From Bacillota bacterium (GTDB lineage: Bacteria; Bacillota; Clostridia; Christensenellales; Aristaeellaceae): 64,000 nt of DNA. The notes under the pieces are model-generated. The model saw only the letters and a list, made by a program, of their open reading frames with translations, was not told the origin of the DNA and searched no databases. Shown here piece after piece: positions 18,527 to 28,159 of this stretch. A program made the position numbers and the translations under genes. Location: positions 1 to 64,000 of the forward strand of contig CAUJDI010000063.1 in NCBI GenBank assembly GCA_963169565.1. The letters are read 5' to 3'. Numbering within the stretch: position 1 is the stretch's first letter; every line of letters starts with the position of its first letter.

Positions 18527-21500
18527 GTGCGCAAGCCAGATCGGCTGATCAGAACATCCACCATCCTCGTAATCATTCTGACCCTTCTCCTCCTCATCCC
18601 CGCCTCTGCCGAGGATGCCGAAGTGTCAGGCACCGTTTTCCTTGACGCAAACGGCAACGGCCTGATGGATGCAGATGAAAAGCCCGTGGGCGGCGCGGAG
18701 CTGACCCTGATCAGCGCATCAGGCGGCAATGAGAGCATCCACAGCTATGTCTCTTCAGACCGGGAAGGCCGATACAGGTTTCCTTCAGCACCGGCCGGCA
18801 ACGTGTATCTGCAGATCGCCCTTCCGGATGATCTGCTGTTTACCGCCTATCAAGCGGGGGGCAGCATAGCTCTCCCAGCCGCAGGCAGCAAGGGAAGGAC
18901 CCCTGTTTTCAGCATCGAACCGGGAGAAGTAGCCGAAGTCCCCGTCGGCGCGATAAGGCAAAGCGCTTATCTCAATGTGACCGCTTTTGGGGATGAAAAC
19001 GCCAACGGCGGACGCTTCAGCAGCGAGCCCTTGCTCAGAGGGGTCGAGCTCGCGCTGGTCTATGAGCTGGATGATCAGCGGTATACCGTTGCGGAAGCCG
19101 TCACCGACAAGGAAGGGTTCGCTCAGCTGAGCAAACTGACGCCCGCCGAATACCGACTTTGGGTAAGGATGCCGACCCCTTATATTATTGGACCCCTCGG
19201 GCAGAAGATCAACCCTTTCTATAATATCATTCCCCCGACAGACAGCAATGAAGGGATTTCAGAGCCATTTACCCTTGAGCGCAGCCTGGGGGTAGGTGTC
19301 GGCGGCGTCATGGCCGGCAGCCTTGCCGGACGTGTCTGGCTGGACACCAATATGAACGGGATCATGGAAGCCAGCGAAGGCGGGTTCCCCGGCGTCAAGA
19401 TCACGCTGACACATCTTGACTTGGGCGTTGAGAGGACCCTGACCACGACGCAGGAAGCGGACTTCAGGTTCATCTATCTTCAGCCGGGAACGTACAGCAT
19501 CAGCGCGCAGTTGCCTGACGGCGTCATGTTTGCGCTTGAAAAAAGCCCCTCCCTTTTCATAAACGGGTTCTCCGACAGCCAGAGTGCAAAGGTACAGGTT
19601 GAAAAAGGGCGTGAAACCATTCTGGACCCGATCGGTGTGATGCCCTCATCAGGCATCGCCGTCATCGCCTTTCATGACATCAACGTCAACGGGCTTCCTG
19701 ATGAAGGAGAGCCTCCTTTCACAGGCGCGAAGGCCGAGGTCCTTGTGGATGGGATAGCGGCAGCCGGTTCCCTGTCCGATAGCGAAGGAGTGGCTCTGCT
19801 GAAGCGCGTCAGGGGCGGGGACGTATCATTGCGGGTAAGCCTGCCGGATGACCAGATCTTCAGCGTCAGCGGCGGAGGGGACGGGAACGCCTTCTTCTCT
19901 TTGGCCGCAGCCAATCAGGTGACGATCGGGAAACAACTGGCGCACGGAGAACAGATGACCCTCTATGCCGGCGTGACCATACCAGCCATGATCTCCGGGA
20001 CCCTGTTTGATGACGCGGATCTGTCCGGCGCTTTTGATCAGAGCGAGAACAAGCTCGAAGGCTTTACGGTGCAAGCTGTTGATTCTAGGGGAAACATCGC
20101 CTCAGAGGGGCTTACGGACAAGAACGGCGAGTATCTCCTCAGCGGCCTTGTGCCGGCTGAGTACACCGTCCGCATCCTGTTGAAATCACCCTTTGTTTTC
20201 TCACCTGTCACCAGCTCAAGCGCGGAAATCAGGAATCAGATCATCTCCCAGACCCCTGATCATGGCGATACTGCGGTGCTATCGGTCAAACCCGGGCAGC
20301 ACCTTGAGCACGTTGACGCCGGCGCATTCCGGTCCGCAGTCATCACCGGCGCCATCCTGCTGGGGGACGAAACCGATGGTTTCAGCGGTGCGCTTGGCGG
20401 TTTGCCAGACGTTCAGATAGATCTGGTCGACGAAAATGGGATAGCGGTTTCTGCATATACAGTTTCAAAGACAGACAGCCAGGGCGCGTTTTCCCTCAAG
20501 GGGGCGCTGCCGGGAAGCTACCGGCTCAGGTTCACCCTTGCGGATGGCGCCAAGCTGAGTAAACCACATATGGACGCCCCATCGTTTCAAACGGACGTCT
20601 TTCAAGTCAAGACAAGCGACGTTCTCGCCCTTGAGCCGATCTACGCCGTGAAAACCGGCACGCTGTCCGGGCTTGCTTTTACCGACATGGACAGCGACGG
20701 CAAGTTCGGCGGTGCAGACAGGGGCCTCAAGGGCGCGGCCCTCAGCCTCAGGAACAGGTCAACCGGAGAAGTATATGAAACTGTCAGCGCTGACGAAGGC
20801 AGGTACGAGATCGGCGGGATCCGGCCGGGCGTCTATGACGCCGAAGCACGTCTGCCGGATGGCTACATCCTGTCAAATAGTGAAAACAGCCTCGCTCCCG
20901 CGTCCCTGACAGGCGTCTCGAAGGCAAGGCTTGACTTCGGGATGGGTACGGTGATCGGGAATACGACCCTGGCTGCGGCCGTGCCCCTTTCCATGAAGGG
21001 AGCCGCATTCTATGACCACGATCTGAATGGCCGGTTCGATCCACTGTCCGATACGCCCTATCCGATCCGGATTGTTCTCACGCACAAAGGCACGGGCAGT
21101 GTGTTCAGCCTGAGCGCGGACCCGGACGGCGTGTTTTCGCAGTCACCCCTCTATCCGGGGAAATACGAGCTCAAGGTCAGTCTGCCGGAGGATCATCTGG
21201 TGACAGCCCCAGAGAATGCCAGGCAGGAAGGCACGAATTGGATTTCTGATATCGTTCTTGACCAAAACAGGCCGAACGTCGAGGTCGCCCTTGTACAGCT
21301 GTCAGGCATGCGGGGAACTGTCTGGAACATGGACGGAAGCACCGAAGGGGTGGATGGGCTTGCCATTGCTCTGAAAGATGCCGAAGGGCGCGCGGTTCGT
21401 GAAACGTCAACGGACAGCGGTGGCAGCTTCGAGTTTACACGACTGATGCCGGTTGAATACACCCTGAGCGCGACCCTGTCGCCCGGTTACCGATTCGCCC

Positions 21501-22072
21501 GCACGGTGGACACTTCTGACAGGCCAAGCGTCATTACCGCGGACCTGGCAGACTCAGAAGGCAGTTCCGGGGTCAGCGGCCTGATCAGCTTGCGCATGGG
21601 TGAACTGAAAGGGAATCAGGACATCGGCATCGGCGCATTGGGAAAAATGGGTGACCTCGCCTGGCTGGATTCAGACGGCGACGGCATGCAGGACGCCGGT
21701 GAGCCTGGCATTCCCGGTATCATAGTCATGCTTTATCAGTACGGCGAAGTCACGGCACAGGCGACGACCGATTCGTATGGCCGCTATATGATCACTGGCC
21801 TTTATCCGGGTAAATACACGATCCAGGTGACGATGCCTGAAGAACTGAAACCAACGGTCCGGCAGACGGTTTTCCCGCTGGTCGCAAGCGTCCTGAGAAA
21901 CGGCGAGGGGCAGACAGCTTACTCAGATGAAGTGCTCGTGCCGAGCGGCGGAAGGAACCTGAACTGCGATCTGGGTTTTGTGCTGAGAAAAGAGGGAAAG
22001 TTCCCCGCATCCATGCTTGATCTGCCGAAAAAGGACTGGACACAGGTCAACGAGCAAAAACCGGGCAGGTAG
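18527..22072 (+). CDS. Secreted multi-repeat SdrD_B/Cna-B-like surface protein
   Basis: GTG start after GGAGGT, then signal peptide RKPDRLIRTSTILVIILTLLLLIPASAED; about ten G-x-(V/L/A)-(F/W)-x-D-x-(D/N)-x-(D/N)-G repeats ending with canonical GDLAWLDSDGDGMQDAGEPGIPG. No C-terminal LPxTG. Confidence 0.88.
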   Translation: MRKPDRLIRTSTILVIILTLLLLIPASAEDAEVSGTVFLDANGNGLMDADEKPVGGAELTLISASGGNESIHSYVSSDREGRYRFPSAPAGNVYLQIALPDDLLFTAYQAGGSIALPAAGSKGRTPVFSIEPGEVAEVPVGAIRQSAYLNVTAFGDENANGGRFSSEPLLRGVELALVYELDDQRYTVAEAVTDKEGFAQLSKLTPAEYRLWVRMPTPYIIGPLGQKINPFYNIIPPTDSNEGISEPFTLERSLGVGVGGVMAGSLAGRVWLDTNMNGIMEASEGGFPGVKITLTHLDLGVERTLTTTQEADFRFIYLQPGTYSISAQLPDGVMFALEKSPSLFINGFSDSQSAKVQVEKGRETILDPIGVMPSSGIAVIAFHDINVNGLPDEGEPPFTGAKAEVLVDGIAAAGSLSDSEGVALLKRVRGGDVSLRVSLPDDQIFSVSGGGDGNAFFSLAAANQVTIGKQLAHGEQMTLYAGVTIPAMISGTLFDDADLSGAFDQSENKLEGFTVQAVDSRGNIASEGLTDKNGEYLLSGLVPAEYTVRILLKSPFVFSPVTSSSAEIRNQIISQTPDHGDTAVLSVKPGQHLEHVDAGAFRSAVITGAILLGDETDGFSGALGGLPDVQIDLVDENGIAVSAYTVSKTDSQGAFSLKGALPGSYRLRFTLADGAKLSKPHMDAPSFQTDVFQVKTSDVLALEPIYAVKTGTLSGLAFTDMDSDGKFGGADRGLKGAALSLRNRSTGEVYETVSADEGRYEIGGIRPGVYDAEARLPDGYILSNSENSLAPASLTGVSKARLDFGMGTVIGNTTLAAAVPLSMKGAAFYDHDLNGRFDPLSDTPYPIRIVLTHKGTGSVFSLSADPDGVFSQSPLYPGKYELKVSLPEDHLVTAPENARQEGTNWISDIVLDQNRPNVEVALVQLSGMRGTVWNMDGSTEGVDGLAIALKDAEGRAVRETSTDSGGSFEFTRLMPVEYTLSATLSPGYRFARTVDTSDRPSVITADLADSEGSSGVSGLISLRMGELKGNQDIGIGALGKMGDLAWLDSDGDGMQDAGEPGIPGIIVMLYQYGEVTAQATTDSYGRYMITGLYPGKYTIQVTMPEELKPTVRQTVFPLVASVLRNGEGQTAYSDEVLVPSGGRNLNCDLGFVLRKEGKFPASMLDLPKKDWTQVNEQKPGR

Positions 22073-22155
22073 AGCCAACCATCAAGGGTTACTCATGATG
22101 CTCCGGAATTCGAATCATCGCTTCATAGAAAACCCGCCAAACGGTCAATGAGCAG

Positions 22156-22196
22156 TGATCTCCAAAAACGGACAGCGTTGTTCTGCGGTCCGTTTC
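22156..22196. terminator. Terminator-like hairpin after the SdrD_B protein gene
   Basis: AAACGGAC...GGTCCGTTT inverted repeat flanked by A-run and T-rich sequence, between convergent genes. Confidence 0.55.
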
Positions 22197-22251
22197 TTCA
22201 CTCAACTCCTGCTTTTTAAGACAGCGGGAAAGGGATCAGGCAAGTCCCGTC

Positions 22252-22998
22252 CTACTCATCCTCTTCCACTTCAGGAAGTTCCGCATTGTGGAAGACTTCC
22301 ATCACATCGTCATTTTCTTCCAGCAGGTCGATGATCTTGAGCACCTTGACGAGGGTCTCCTCATCCTCAATGCTGATGGTGGTCTGGGGGATCTTTCTCC
22401 TTTCGGCGGTCAGAAACGCGTAGCCTTTCGCCTCAAGCGATTCCCTCACTGATGAAAAATCATTTGGCGCTGTGTATACCTCAAATCCCTCTTCGCTGAC
22501 CTGGACGTCCTCCGCCCCGGCTTCAAGGGCATGCATCATCAGTTCATCCTCAGTGATGCCGGCGCTGCGCTCGATCAACAGCAAACCTTTAAAATCGAAC
22601 ATATAGCCGACAGAACCGGTCGTGCCCAGGGAACCGCCGTGCTTCTCAAGGATGTGCCTCACCTCGGACCCCGTGCGATTGCGGTTGTCGGTGACCACCT
22701 CCGCGATCACCGCGATGCCGCCCGGAAGATAGCCCTCATACGTGATCTCTTCAAGGATCACGTTATCTGAATCGCCGGCCGCCTTCTTGATGCTGCGGGT
22801 GATGTTGTCATTGGGCATATTGATGGCCCTTGCCTTTGCAATGACATCCCTCAGTTTTCCATTGACGGCCGGATCTGCTCCGCCTTCACGGACCGCAATC
22901 GCGATTTCACGCCCGATCTTTGTAAAGGCATTGCCGCGCTGTGCGTCCGCCTTGCCTTTCTTGTGCTTGATGTTTGCCCACTTTGAGTGACCGGACAA
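22252..22998 (-). CDS. YebC/PmpR family DNA-binding regulatory protein
   Basis: MSGHSKWANIKHKKGKADAQRGNAFTKIGREI...MPNDNITRSIKKA...EGYLPGGIAVIAEVVTDNRNRT. Confidence 0.96.
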   Translation of the reverse strand: MSGHSKWANIKHKKGKADAQRGNAFTKIGREIAIAVREGGADPAVNGKLRDVIAKARAINMPNDNITRSIKKAAGDSDNVILEEITYEGYLPGGIAVIAEVVTDNRNRTGSEVRHILEKHGGSLGTTGSVGYMFDFKGLLLIERSAGITEDELMMHALEAGAEDVQVSEEGFEVYTAPNDFSSVRESLEAKGYAFLTAERRKIPQTTISIEDEETLVKVLKIIDLLEENDDVMEVFHNAELPEVEEDE

Positions 22999-23111
22999 CT
23001 TGATCCATCCCTTCCAATAGTCTCGACCAGTATCATACCATCCGGGAATTAGCGCGTCAAACCCGGCATAATCCTACAGCCCGCTTTGGTCATGCTGTCA
23101 GTCATTTGGTC

Positions 23112-23837
23112 TCAGCCTCTTATTGCCAATGCCCTGTCGGGATAGTCTGTGATGAGGATGCCGGCCCCAAAATCCATTACACTGCGCATGGCCCGGTCGT
23201 CATTGACTGTCCAGACATTGACCATTCCCCCTTGCTCCTGCACCTCGTGATAGGCCTCCGGATTCATCAGGAGATCTGAGTAATATGTATGCATCGCGTC
23301 CATGCCTGTCCTCATCAGGTATTCTGCCGGTCTTATGAGGCAGCAGTCATACAGGAGGCCGCAGACGGCATTCGGATTGATCTGCTTGATGGTCCGCAGG
23401 GAGTAATGGTTGAAGGAAGAATAGATGACGCGCTCGCTCATCCCGTGTTTTTCGACCAGATGAAGGCATTTCTCTTCCATCCCAGCGTAGGAGATGTGGC
23501 TGTTCTTCAGTTCAATGTTGATCCTCAGGCCCGTTGGTTTGAGCAGGTCGAACACTTCCTCAAGCGTCGGTGCCTTCGCCTGAGCATATTCCGGATGCGT
23601 CAGGTTGAACAGGTGCGACTTGATCTCCTTGAGTGTCATGGCGCTGATGAGTCCGCTGCCGTCCGACACCCTGTCGATCCGCTCGTCATGTGTCACGATC
23701 AGCTGGTGATCCCGGCTGAGCTGTACGTCCAGCTCAACGCCGTCTGCCCCCTGCTCTGCCGCGAGCTGAAACGCCTCCAACGTGTTCTCCGGCGCATAGC
23801 CGGCAGCGCCCCTGTGTGCAAAAATCATCGTGCCCAT
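23112..23837 (-). CDS. Glycerophosphodiester phosphodiesterase
   Basis: IFAHRGAAGYAPENTLEAFQLAAEQGADGVELDVQLSRDHQLIVTHDERIDRVSDGSG. Confidence 0.94.
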   Translation of the reverse strand: MGTMIFAHRGAAGYAPENTLEAFQLAAEQGADGVELDVQLSRDHQLIVTHDERIDRVSDGSGLISAMTLKEIKSHLFNLTHPEYAQAKAPTLEEVFDLLKPTGLRINIELKNSHISYAGMEEKCLHLVEKHGMSERVIYSSFNHYSLRTIKQINPNAVCGLLYDCCLIRPAEYLMRTGMDAMHTYYSDLLMNPEAYHEVQEQGGMVNVWTVNDDRAMRSVMDFGAGILITDYPDRALAIRG

Positions 23838-23941
23838 TGATACCTCTCAGGCGCTTTGAAGCCTTTGTGATAAACGGCATCAGGCTGCATTAAGGCACTC
23901 CTTTCACATGACAGCATCGGAAAACCAGAGATCTTCTCCCA

Positions 23942-24820
23942 TCAATACCAGGTCTGCGCGAAAGCGGTCACGCGCCAGTCCTCGCTGTTGAGGCGGTACT
24001 GAAAGACTTGCGGTTCGGTCTGCTCATCTTCCGGAAGCATCGACATATTCCGTTTCGGATCCTTCGCCTTGCTGTCGTACAGGTAGGTGAGGCGCTTGAT
24101 CCGGCTGGACAGGTTGCCTTCCACTGTTTCCATCAGGTAGACGCCGTCCCCCCTGTTCTCCGCCCGGGTGACCAGGCCGACGTGCATCGTCTTGTAGCCC
24201 CCCATTTTACCGTAGATCACCAGGTAGCCGGCACGGGGAACATTGCTGATCCTGTCCAGATTGGTGTACCCGGCAAGCAGTTTGGGGACGCCAGCTTCCC
24301 TTACGCCGTATGGCTGCCCGTCAGGCAGGGGAGCAAGCTTGCGGTATGTATCGGTCTCTGCCTGAGGAACGCCGGCATTGCCCAGTGAATAGGACGTGAA
24401 GGCGCCGCACCAGCCAAAACTGGCGCTTGGCCCGTAATACCACGTGGTGTACTTGTTGCTTCGCTTGAACCCGGAGCCTGAGGCATCCTCCCACTCCGAA
24501 AGGGCAAGGTCAATGGCCGAAGTGATTTCCGCTGGAACAGCCGGGTCAGCGATGATCCTGAACGGAACGGTCAATAAGGTCTTTCCCTTGCTCGACAGGG
24601 TGATCGTCACCTCGCCTTCGCTCAGCGCGGTCACCAGACCGTCCTGATCGACCATAGCGCTGTCAGGGGCGCTGGATGTCCATTCACCCTTCAGGTCCGT
24701 CCTGATCCGGTACTGCTCATTGGGCTGCAACGTTCTGGCAGCAAGGGATCCCTGCTCCGCTGATCCCCCAATCGTCATAAAAAGCATAGCGACCGCCAGA
24801 AGAATGAGCCTTTTCTTCAT
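23942..24820 (-). CDS. Secreted protein with BIG2-like Ig domain and CHAP/NlpC-like amidase domain
   Basis: Signal peptide; WTSSAPDSAMVDQDGLVTALSEGEVTITLSS (BIG2); WCGAFTSYSLGNAGV...PRAGYLVIYG...MHVGLVT (Cys/His peptidase-like). Confidence 0.75.
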   Translation of the reverse strand: MKKRLILLAVAMLFMTIGGSAEQGSLAARTLQPNEQYRIRTDLKGEWTSSAPDSAMVDQDGLVTALSEGEVTITLSSKGKTLLTVPFRIIADPAVPAEITSAIDLALSEWEDASGSGFKRSNKYTTWYYGPSASFGWCGAFTSYSLGNAGVPQAETDTYRKLAPLPDGQPYGVREAGVPKLLAGYTNLDRISNVPRAGYLVIYGKMGGYKTMHVGLVTRAENRGDGVYLMETVEGNLSSRIKRLTYLYDSKAKDPKRNMSMLPEDEQTEPQVFQYRLNSEDWRVTAFAQTWY

Positions 24821-25935
24821 TCATCCCCTCTTAAGTTCGCGTCAACTTCTTCGTCCGCTGGTTCGCCGGGGTTTTCCCGTTTCTTTCTTCTCATGGAGAA
24901 CGTCTGGTCGATGATGACAGCGAAAAACCCGACGATGATGAACAGATAATACGTCATAAAGCGCCAGATCAGCAAGGCCGCAAAGATCATCGAGTCCGGG
25001 AAAAAGCTCCTGAAAAACAGATAAAATCCGCCTTCCTGTGCGCCTGAAGCGCCCGGAAGCGGCGTGAACGAAGCAGTGATGTACAGGAGAAACTGAATGG
25101 TCAGCACTTCAAAATAGCTGCTTGTGACAAGGGAAAACCCTCTGTAAATGGAATAAGCCACGCTCATCAGCGCCGTCACCTGGACCAGCGACAGGGCGAA
25201 AAGCAACAGGAACTGGCCGGGATGCTTGGTGAGGATCTCGACACTGGAATGGAAATCATTCGTCGCGGCGTCAAGGCGTGAGGACGTTTTCGCCTTGTCC
25301 TTGATGAGGCGGAGTTTGCTGCCCAGGTTTACAACGAAAACGATGATCACGCGCACAAGGTTCCGGTTGATGGCCAGAAGGAACACAAGGACCACCATCA
25401 GGGAGTTGAGGAAGAAACCGAACGCGACCAGCCATACTCCCTTGCCAAGAATGCTGTATACATAGCTTCCCTTAAGGACCCACAGCAAAGCGCCGATCAG
25501 GATCATTGCACATTGCCAGCAAAAAAACTTCACAGCCAGGGCTGAATAGCCGATACCGGTTGCCACACCTCTTTTTTTCAGCGCGAAAGCCTGCATCGGC
25601 TGCCCTCCCGACGCCGCCGGCGTGATGGATGAATAATAGATGCCGATCAGACCGATCAGATTGCAGGACGTCAGTTTGACGGATACCTTCTGAAAACCGA
25701 AGAATATCTTCAGTATCAGGCCTTCCATCAAAATGTGCATTGCAATAAACGCCGCCGCGCCAAGAAGCCAGACAGGGTCTATCCTTTGAAACGCGCCGAT
25801 GATCTGGGTGACATCGCCGGCCTGCGAGACCAGGTACAGGACAAGCAGGAGGGTCAGGAAGATGAAACCGATGTTCAGCAGCATGCTGCGTTTTTCTTTG
25901 GTCAGTTTCGCCATAAACCCTTTCTGCATCGCCAT
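24817..25935 (-). CDS. Lysylphosphatidylglycerol synthase TM region / UPF0104 flippase-like membrane protein
   Basis: Multi-TM; LIGIYYSSITPAASGGQPMQAFALKKRGV...FTPLPGASGAQEGGFYLFF motifs. Confidence 0.85.
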   Translation of the reverse strand: MAMQKGFMAKLTKEKRSMLLNIGFIFLTLLLVLYLVSQAGDVTQIIGAFQRIDPVWLLGAAAFIAMHILMEGLILKIFFGFQKVSVKLTSCNLIGLIGIYYSSITPAASGGQPMQAFALKKRGVATGIGYSALAVKFFCWQCAMILIGALLWVLKGSYVYSILGKGVWLVAFGFFLNSLMVVLVFLLAINRNLVRVIIVFVVNLGSKLRLIKDKAKTSSRLDAATNDFHSSVEILTKHPGQFLLLFALSLVQVTALMSVAYSIYRGFSLVTSSYFEVLTIQFLLYITASFTPLPGASGAQEGGFYLFFRSFFPDSMIFAALLIWRFMTYYLFIIVGFFAVIIDQTFSMRRKKRENPGEPADEEVDANLRGDE

Positions 25936-26058
25936 GTACGCATTTATATGGAAAAATTATATCATAGCGCATATGCTTTGTCACGGAACGGCAGTCCGCT
26001 GTACGCCCATGGCGGCTGTGCTGCAATCCGTCTGGCCGGCATGCCCATTCAATGAAGC

Positions 26059-26483
26059 TGCAGCTTTGAGTCAGCAGTCCGCAAGGAACGACGTGACAGG
26101 ATTTGGCAGAAGGTGCTGTCTATCCTTATTCGGCACAGGATCAGCTTCGAATACATTCTAACAGGGATCGGCGCGATGCGCGTGATGGTTTCCGCTTCGG
26201 CGCCGGGCAACGAGCGCGAGCAGATCATCAAAGAGATCGGGAAACTGTCCGCCCCGGCAATATCAGCATACAGGACGGCATGGCGCCTGTGGACTGCGTC
26301 GGAGTCGGCGTCTTCAAACAGCTCGGGACCATTGCCAGATTGTTCTGCGCGGTATCGGAGCAGGGCTTCACCGTCCGGAAGATGTTCCAATCCCCAAGCG
26401 ACCTTTCCATCATCTTCAGCATTGCACAGGAGGATCTGAACCGCGCGGTCAATGCGATCTGTGACGTTTTCATCAGGGAGTAA
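26059..26483 (+). pseudogene. Decayed C-terminal (ACT-domain) fragment of an aspartate kinase
   Basis: Frame 1: WQKVLSILIRHRISFEYILTGIGAMRVMVSASAPGNEREQIIKEIGKL; after a ~1-nt deletion near 26250 another frame continues RPGNISIQDGMAPVDCVGVGVFKQLGTIARLFCAVSEQGFTVRKMFQSPSDLSIIFSIAQEDLNRAVNAICDVFIRE*. Layout matches aspartokinase ACT1-ACT2; no catalytic domain upstream. Confidence 0.65.
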
Positions 26484-26552
26484 GCCCTTTGGATGCATGA
26501 AAGAAGCATCCATCAGCGTTCTATGAATGAAAACCAGCAAGGAGGCAAGTCT

Positions 26553-27281
26553 ATGAAAAAATCCGTCGCTGTCCTGATTGTTGTATCGTTTGTCCTGGTG
26601 CTGCTGCCCGGCGCTTTTGCGATGCCGGCAGGTTCACTGCCGCCAGACCGCCTTGTCAGCCTTGAGCATAACGCGCCCAATACAGGGAAGATGCTGCCCG
26701 CCGCATTTGATCCCTACCAGAACACCTACCTGCTGACCGTCGCAAACTGGGTATCCAGGATCACCTTCACCCCGGTCACCTCATCCGCGAGCTCGGTGGT
26801 GACCGTCAACGGACAGGTGGTCAAAAGCGGGCAGAAATCCCAGATCATTCAAATGACCAATGACCCGCAGGAAGTCCAGGTGACCGTTTCCGCATACGAC
26901 GCCGCCAACCAGCTGACCGCGCAGAACACCTACACGATCTATCTGCAGAGGCGTCCCAGCGAGCGGCGTACCCGTGTGTCAGCGGGTTACATCACCCAAA
27001 TCAGCCTGGCTGACGGGATAGCCACGGTTTCAGCGGATCTGGTGACTGTCACCTATCAGGACAAGACGAACATCTCCACTTTCATCAACGACAGCGTCTA
27101 TGTGTACAAGTACAAAACCGCCGCCAACTGCCTGTTTTATTACGGGACGAAACAGAACCCCGTCAGGGCGGTCGACGCGCTGGATTTTGTCAACAACTAT
27201 CTCTCAAACGGCAGCAACCTGTACTACATCGTCTACATCGAGGATGAGATCGTCGCCGTGATGCCGTACGCATCTGACTGA
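26553..27281 (+). CDS. Secreted protein with cadherin-like beta-sandwich domain
   Basis: AGGAGG RBS and ATG at 26553; signal peptide MKKSVAVLIVVSFVLVLLPGAFA; FDPYQNTYLLTVANWVSRITFTPVTSSASSVVTVNGQ resembles the cadherin-like beta-sandwich family. Confidence 0.65.
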   Translation: MKKSVAVLIVVSFVLVLLPGAFAMPAGSLPPDRLVSLEHNAPNTGKMLPAAFDPYQNTYLLTVANWVSRITFTPVTSSASSVVTVNGQVVKSGQKSQIIQMTNDPQEVQVTVSAYDAANQLTAQNTYTIYLQRRPSERRTRVSAGYITQISLADGIATVSADLVTVTYQDKTNISTFINDSVYVYKYKTAANCLFYYGTKQNPVRAVDALDFVNNYLSNGSNLYYIVYIEDEIVAVMPYASD

Positions 27282-27303
27282 CAGGCAGATTTGATCGCGC
27301 AAA

Positions 27304-27338
27304 AGTGCCCGGCGTCTTGCTGCCGGGCACTTTCTGTT
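27304..27338. terminator. Bidirectional terminator-like hairpin
   Basis: AAAGTGCCCGGC-loop-GCCGGGCACTTT between convergent genes. Confidence 0.75.
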
Positions 27339-27344
27339 ATCGGA

Positions 27345-27956
27345 TCAGCCTTGCATCGCCGACTCGAGGCGCCTTGTGACCTCCTGCCAGTTCACTACCT
27401 TCCAGAAGTTCTTCAGGTATTCAGGCCTGCGGTTCTGATACTTCAGGTAGTAGGCATGCTCCCAGACGTCCGCGCCCAGGAGGGGAACGTGTCCGTTTGT
27501 CAGAGGGCTGTCCTGATTGGCTGTCTTCTCAACACTCAGCTTGCCGTCCGCAAGCGTCAGCCACGCCCACCCGGAACCGAACTGCGTCTTCCCGGCATTT
27601 TCAAACAGTTCCTGGAATTGCTCAAAGCTGCCAAAGGTTTCGTTGATCAAGTCAAGCAGTTTCCCATCAAGCTTTGAACTGCCCACGGGCCCCAGGTTCT
27701 CCCAGAACAGGTTGTGGTTGTAGTGTCCGCCTCCGTTGTTCCTTACCGCCGTGCGCAGGTTCTCAGGCAGATCGGGCAGATTCCTGATAAGCCTCTTGAT
27801 GTCCCAGCCGGCATGCTCCGTCCCTTCAAGCGCTTTGTTCAGGTTGTCGATGTAAGCCTGATGGTGCTTGGTATGGTGGATCCTCATCGTGGTTTCATCG
27901 ATGTAGGGTTCAAGCGCGTTATACGCGTATTTCAGTTCAGGCAGTGAAAAACTCAT
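27345..27956 (-). CDS. sodA: Superoxide dismutase (Fe/Mn)
   Basis: [68 protein letters not shown]. Confidence 0.96.
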   Translation of the reverse strand: MSFSLPELKYAYNALEPYIDETTMRIHHTKHHQAYIDNLNKALEGTEHAGWDIKRLIRNLPDLPENLRTAVRNNGGGHYNHNLFWENLGPVGSSKLDGKLLDLINETFGSFEQFQELFENAGKTQFGSGWAWLTLADGKLSVEKTANQDSPLTNGHVPLLGADVWEHAYYLKYQNRRPEYLKNFWKVVNWQEVTRRLESAMQG

Positions 27957-28159
27957 GTCGAGCCTCCTTCGTTTGGTATTGAGTACATACCCTCCGCTCT
28001 CCCTGATGAAACAAAGGCCGGGCCTGTTCTGTTGGCTGCGGTTTGCAGCAGGCCCGTCTGCCCTGTTATAATCAGAGAGGTTCAGCAGGGACGCATTTGA
28101 GTCATCAGGCATCCTGTGCCCTGGCATACGGGCAGACAGTCGTAAGGTGCGTTTAGCCG

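Noticed and set aside
26049-26540. 163-aa minus-strand ORF over the aspartokinase remnant
   Set aside because: No domain character; the plus-strand ACT-like sequence explains the region better.
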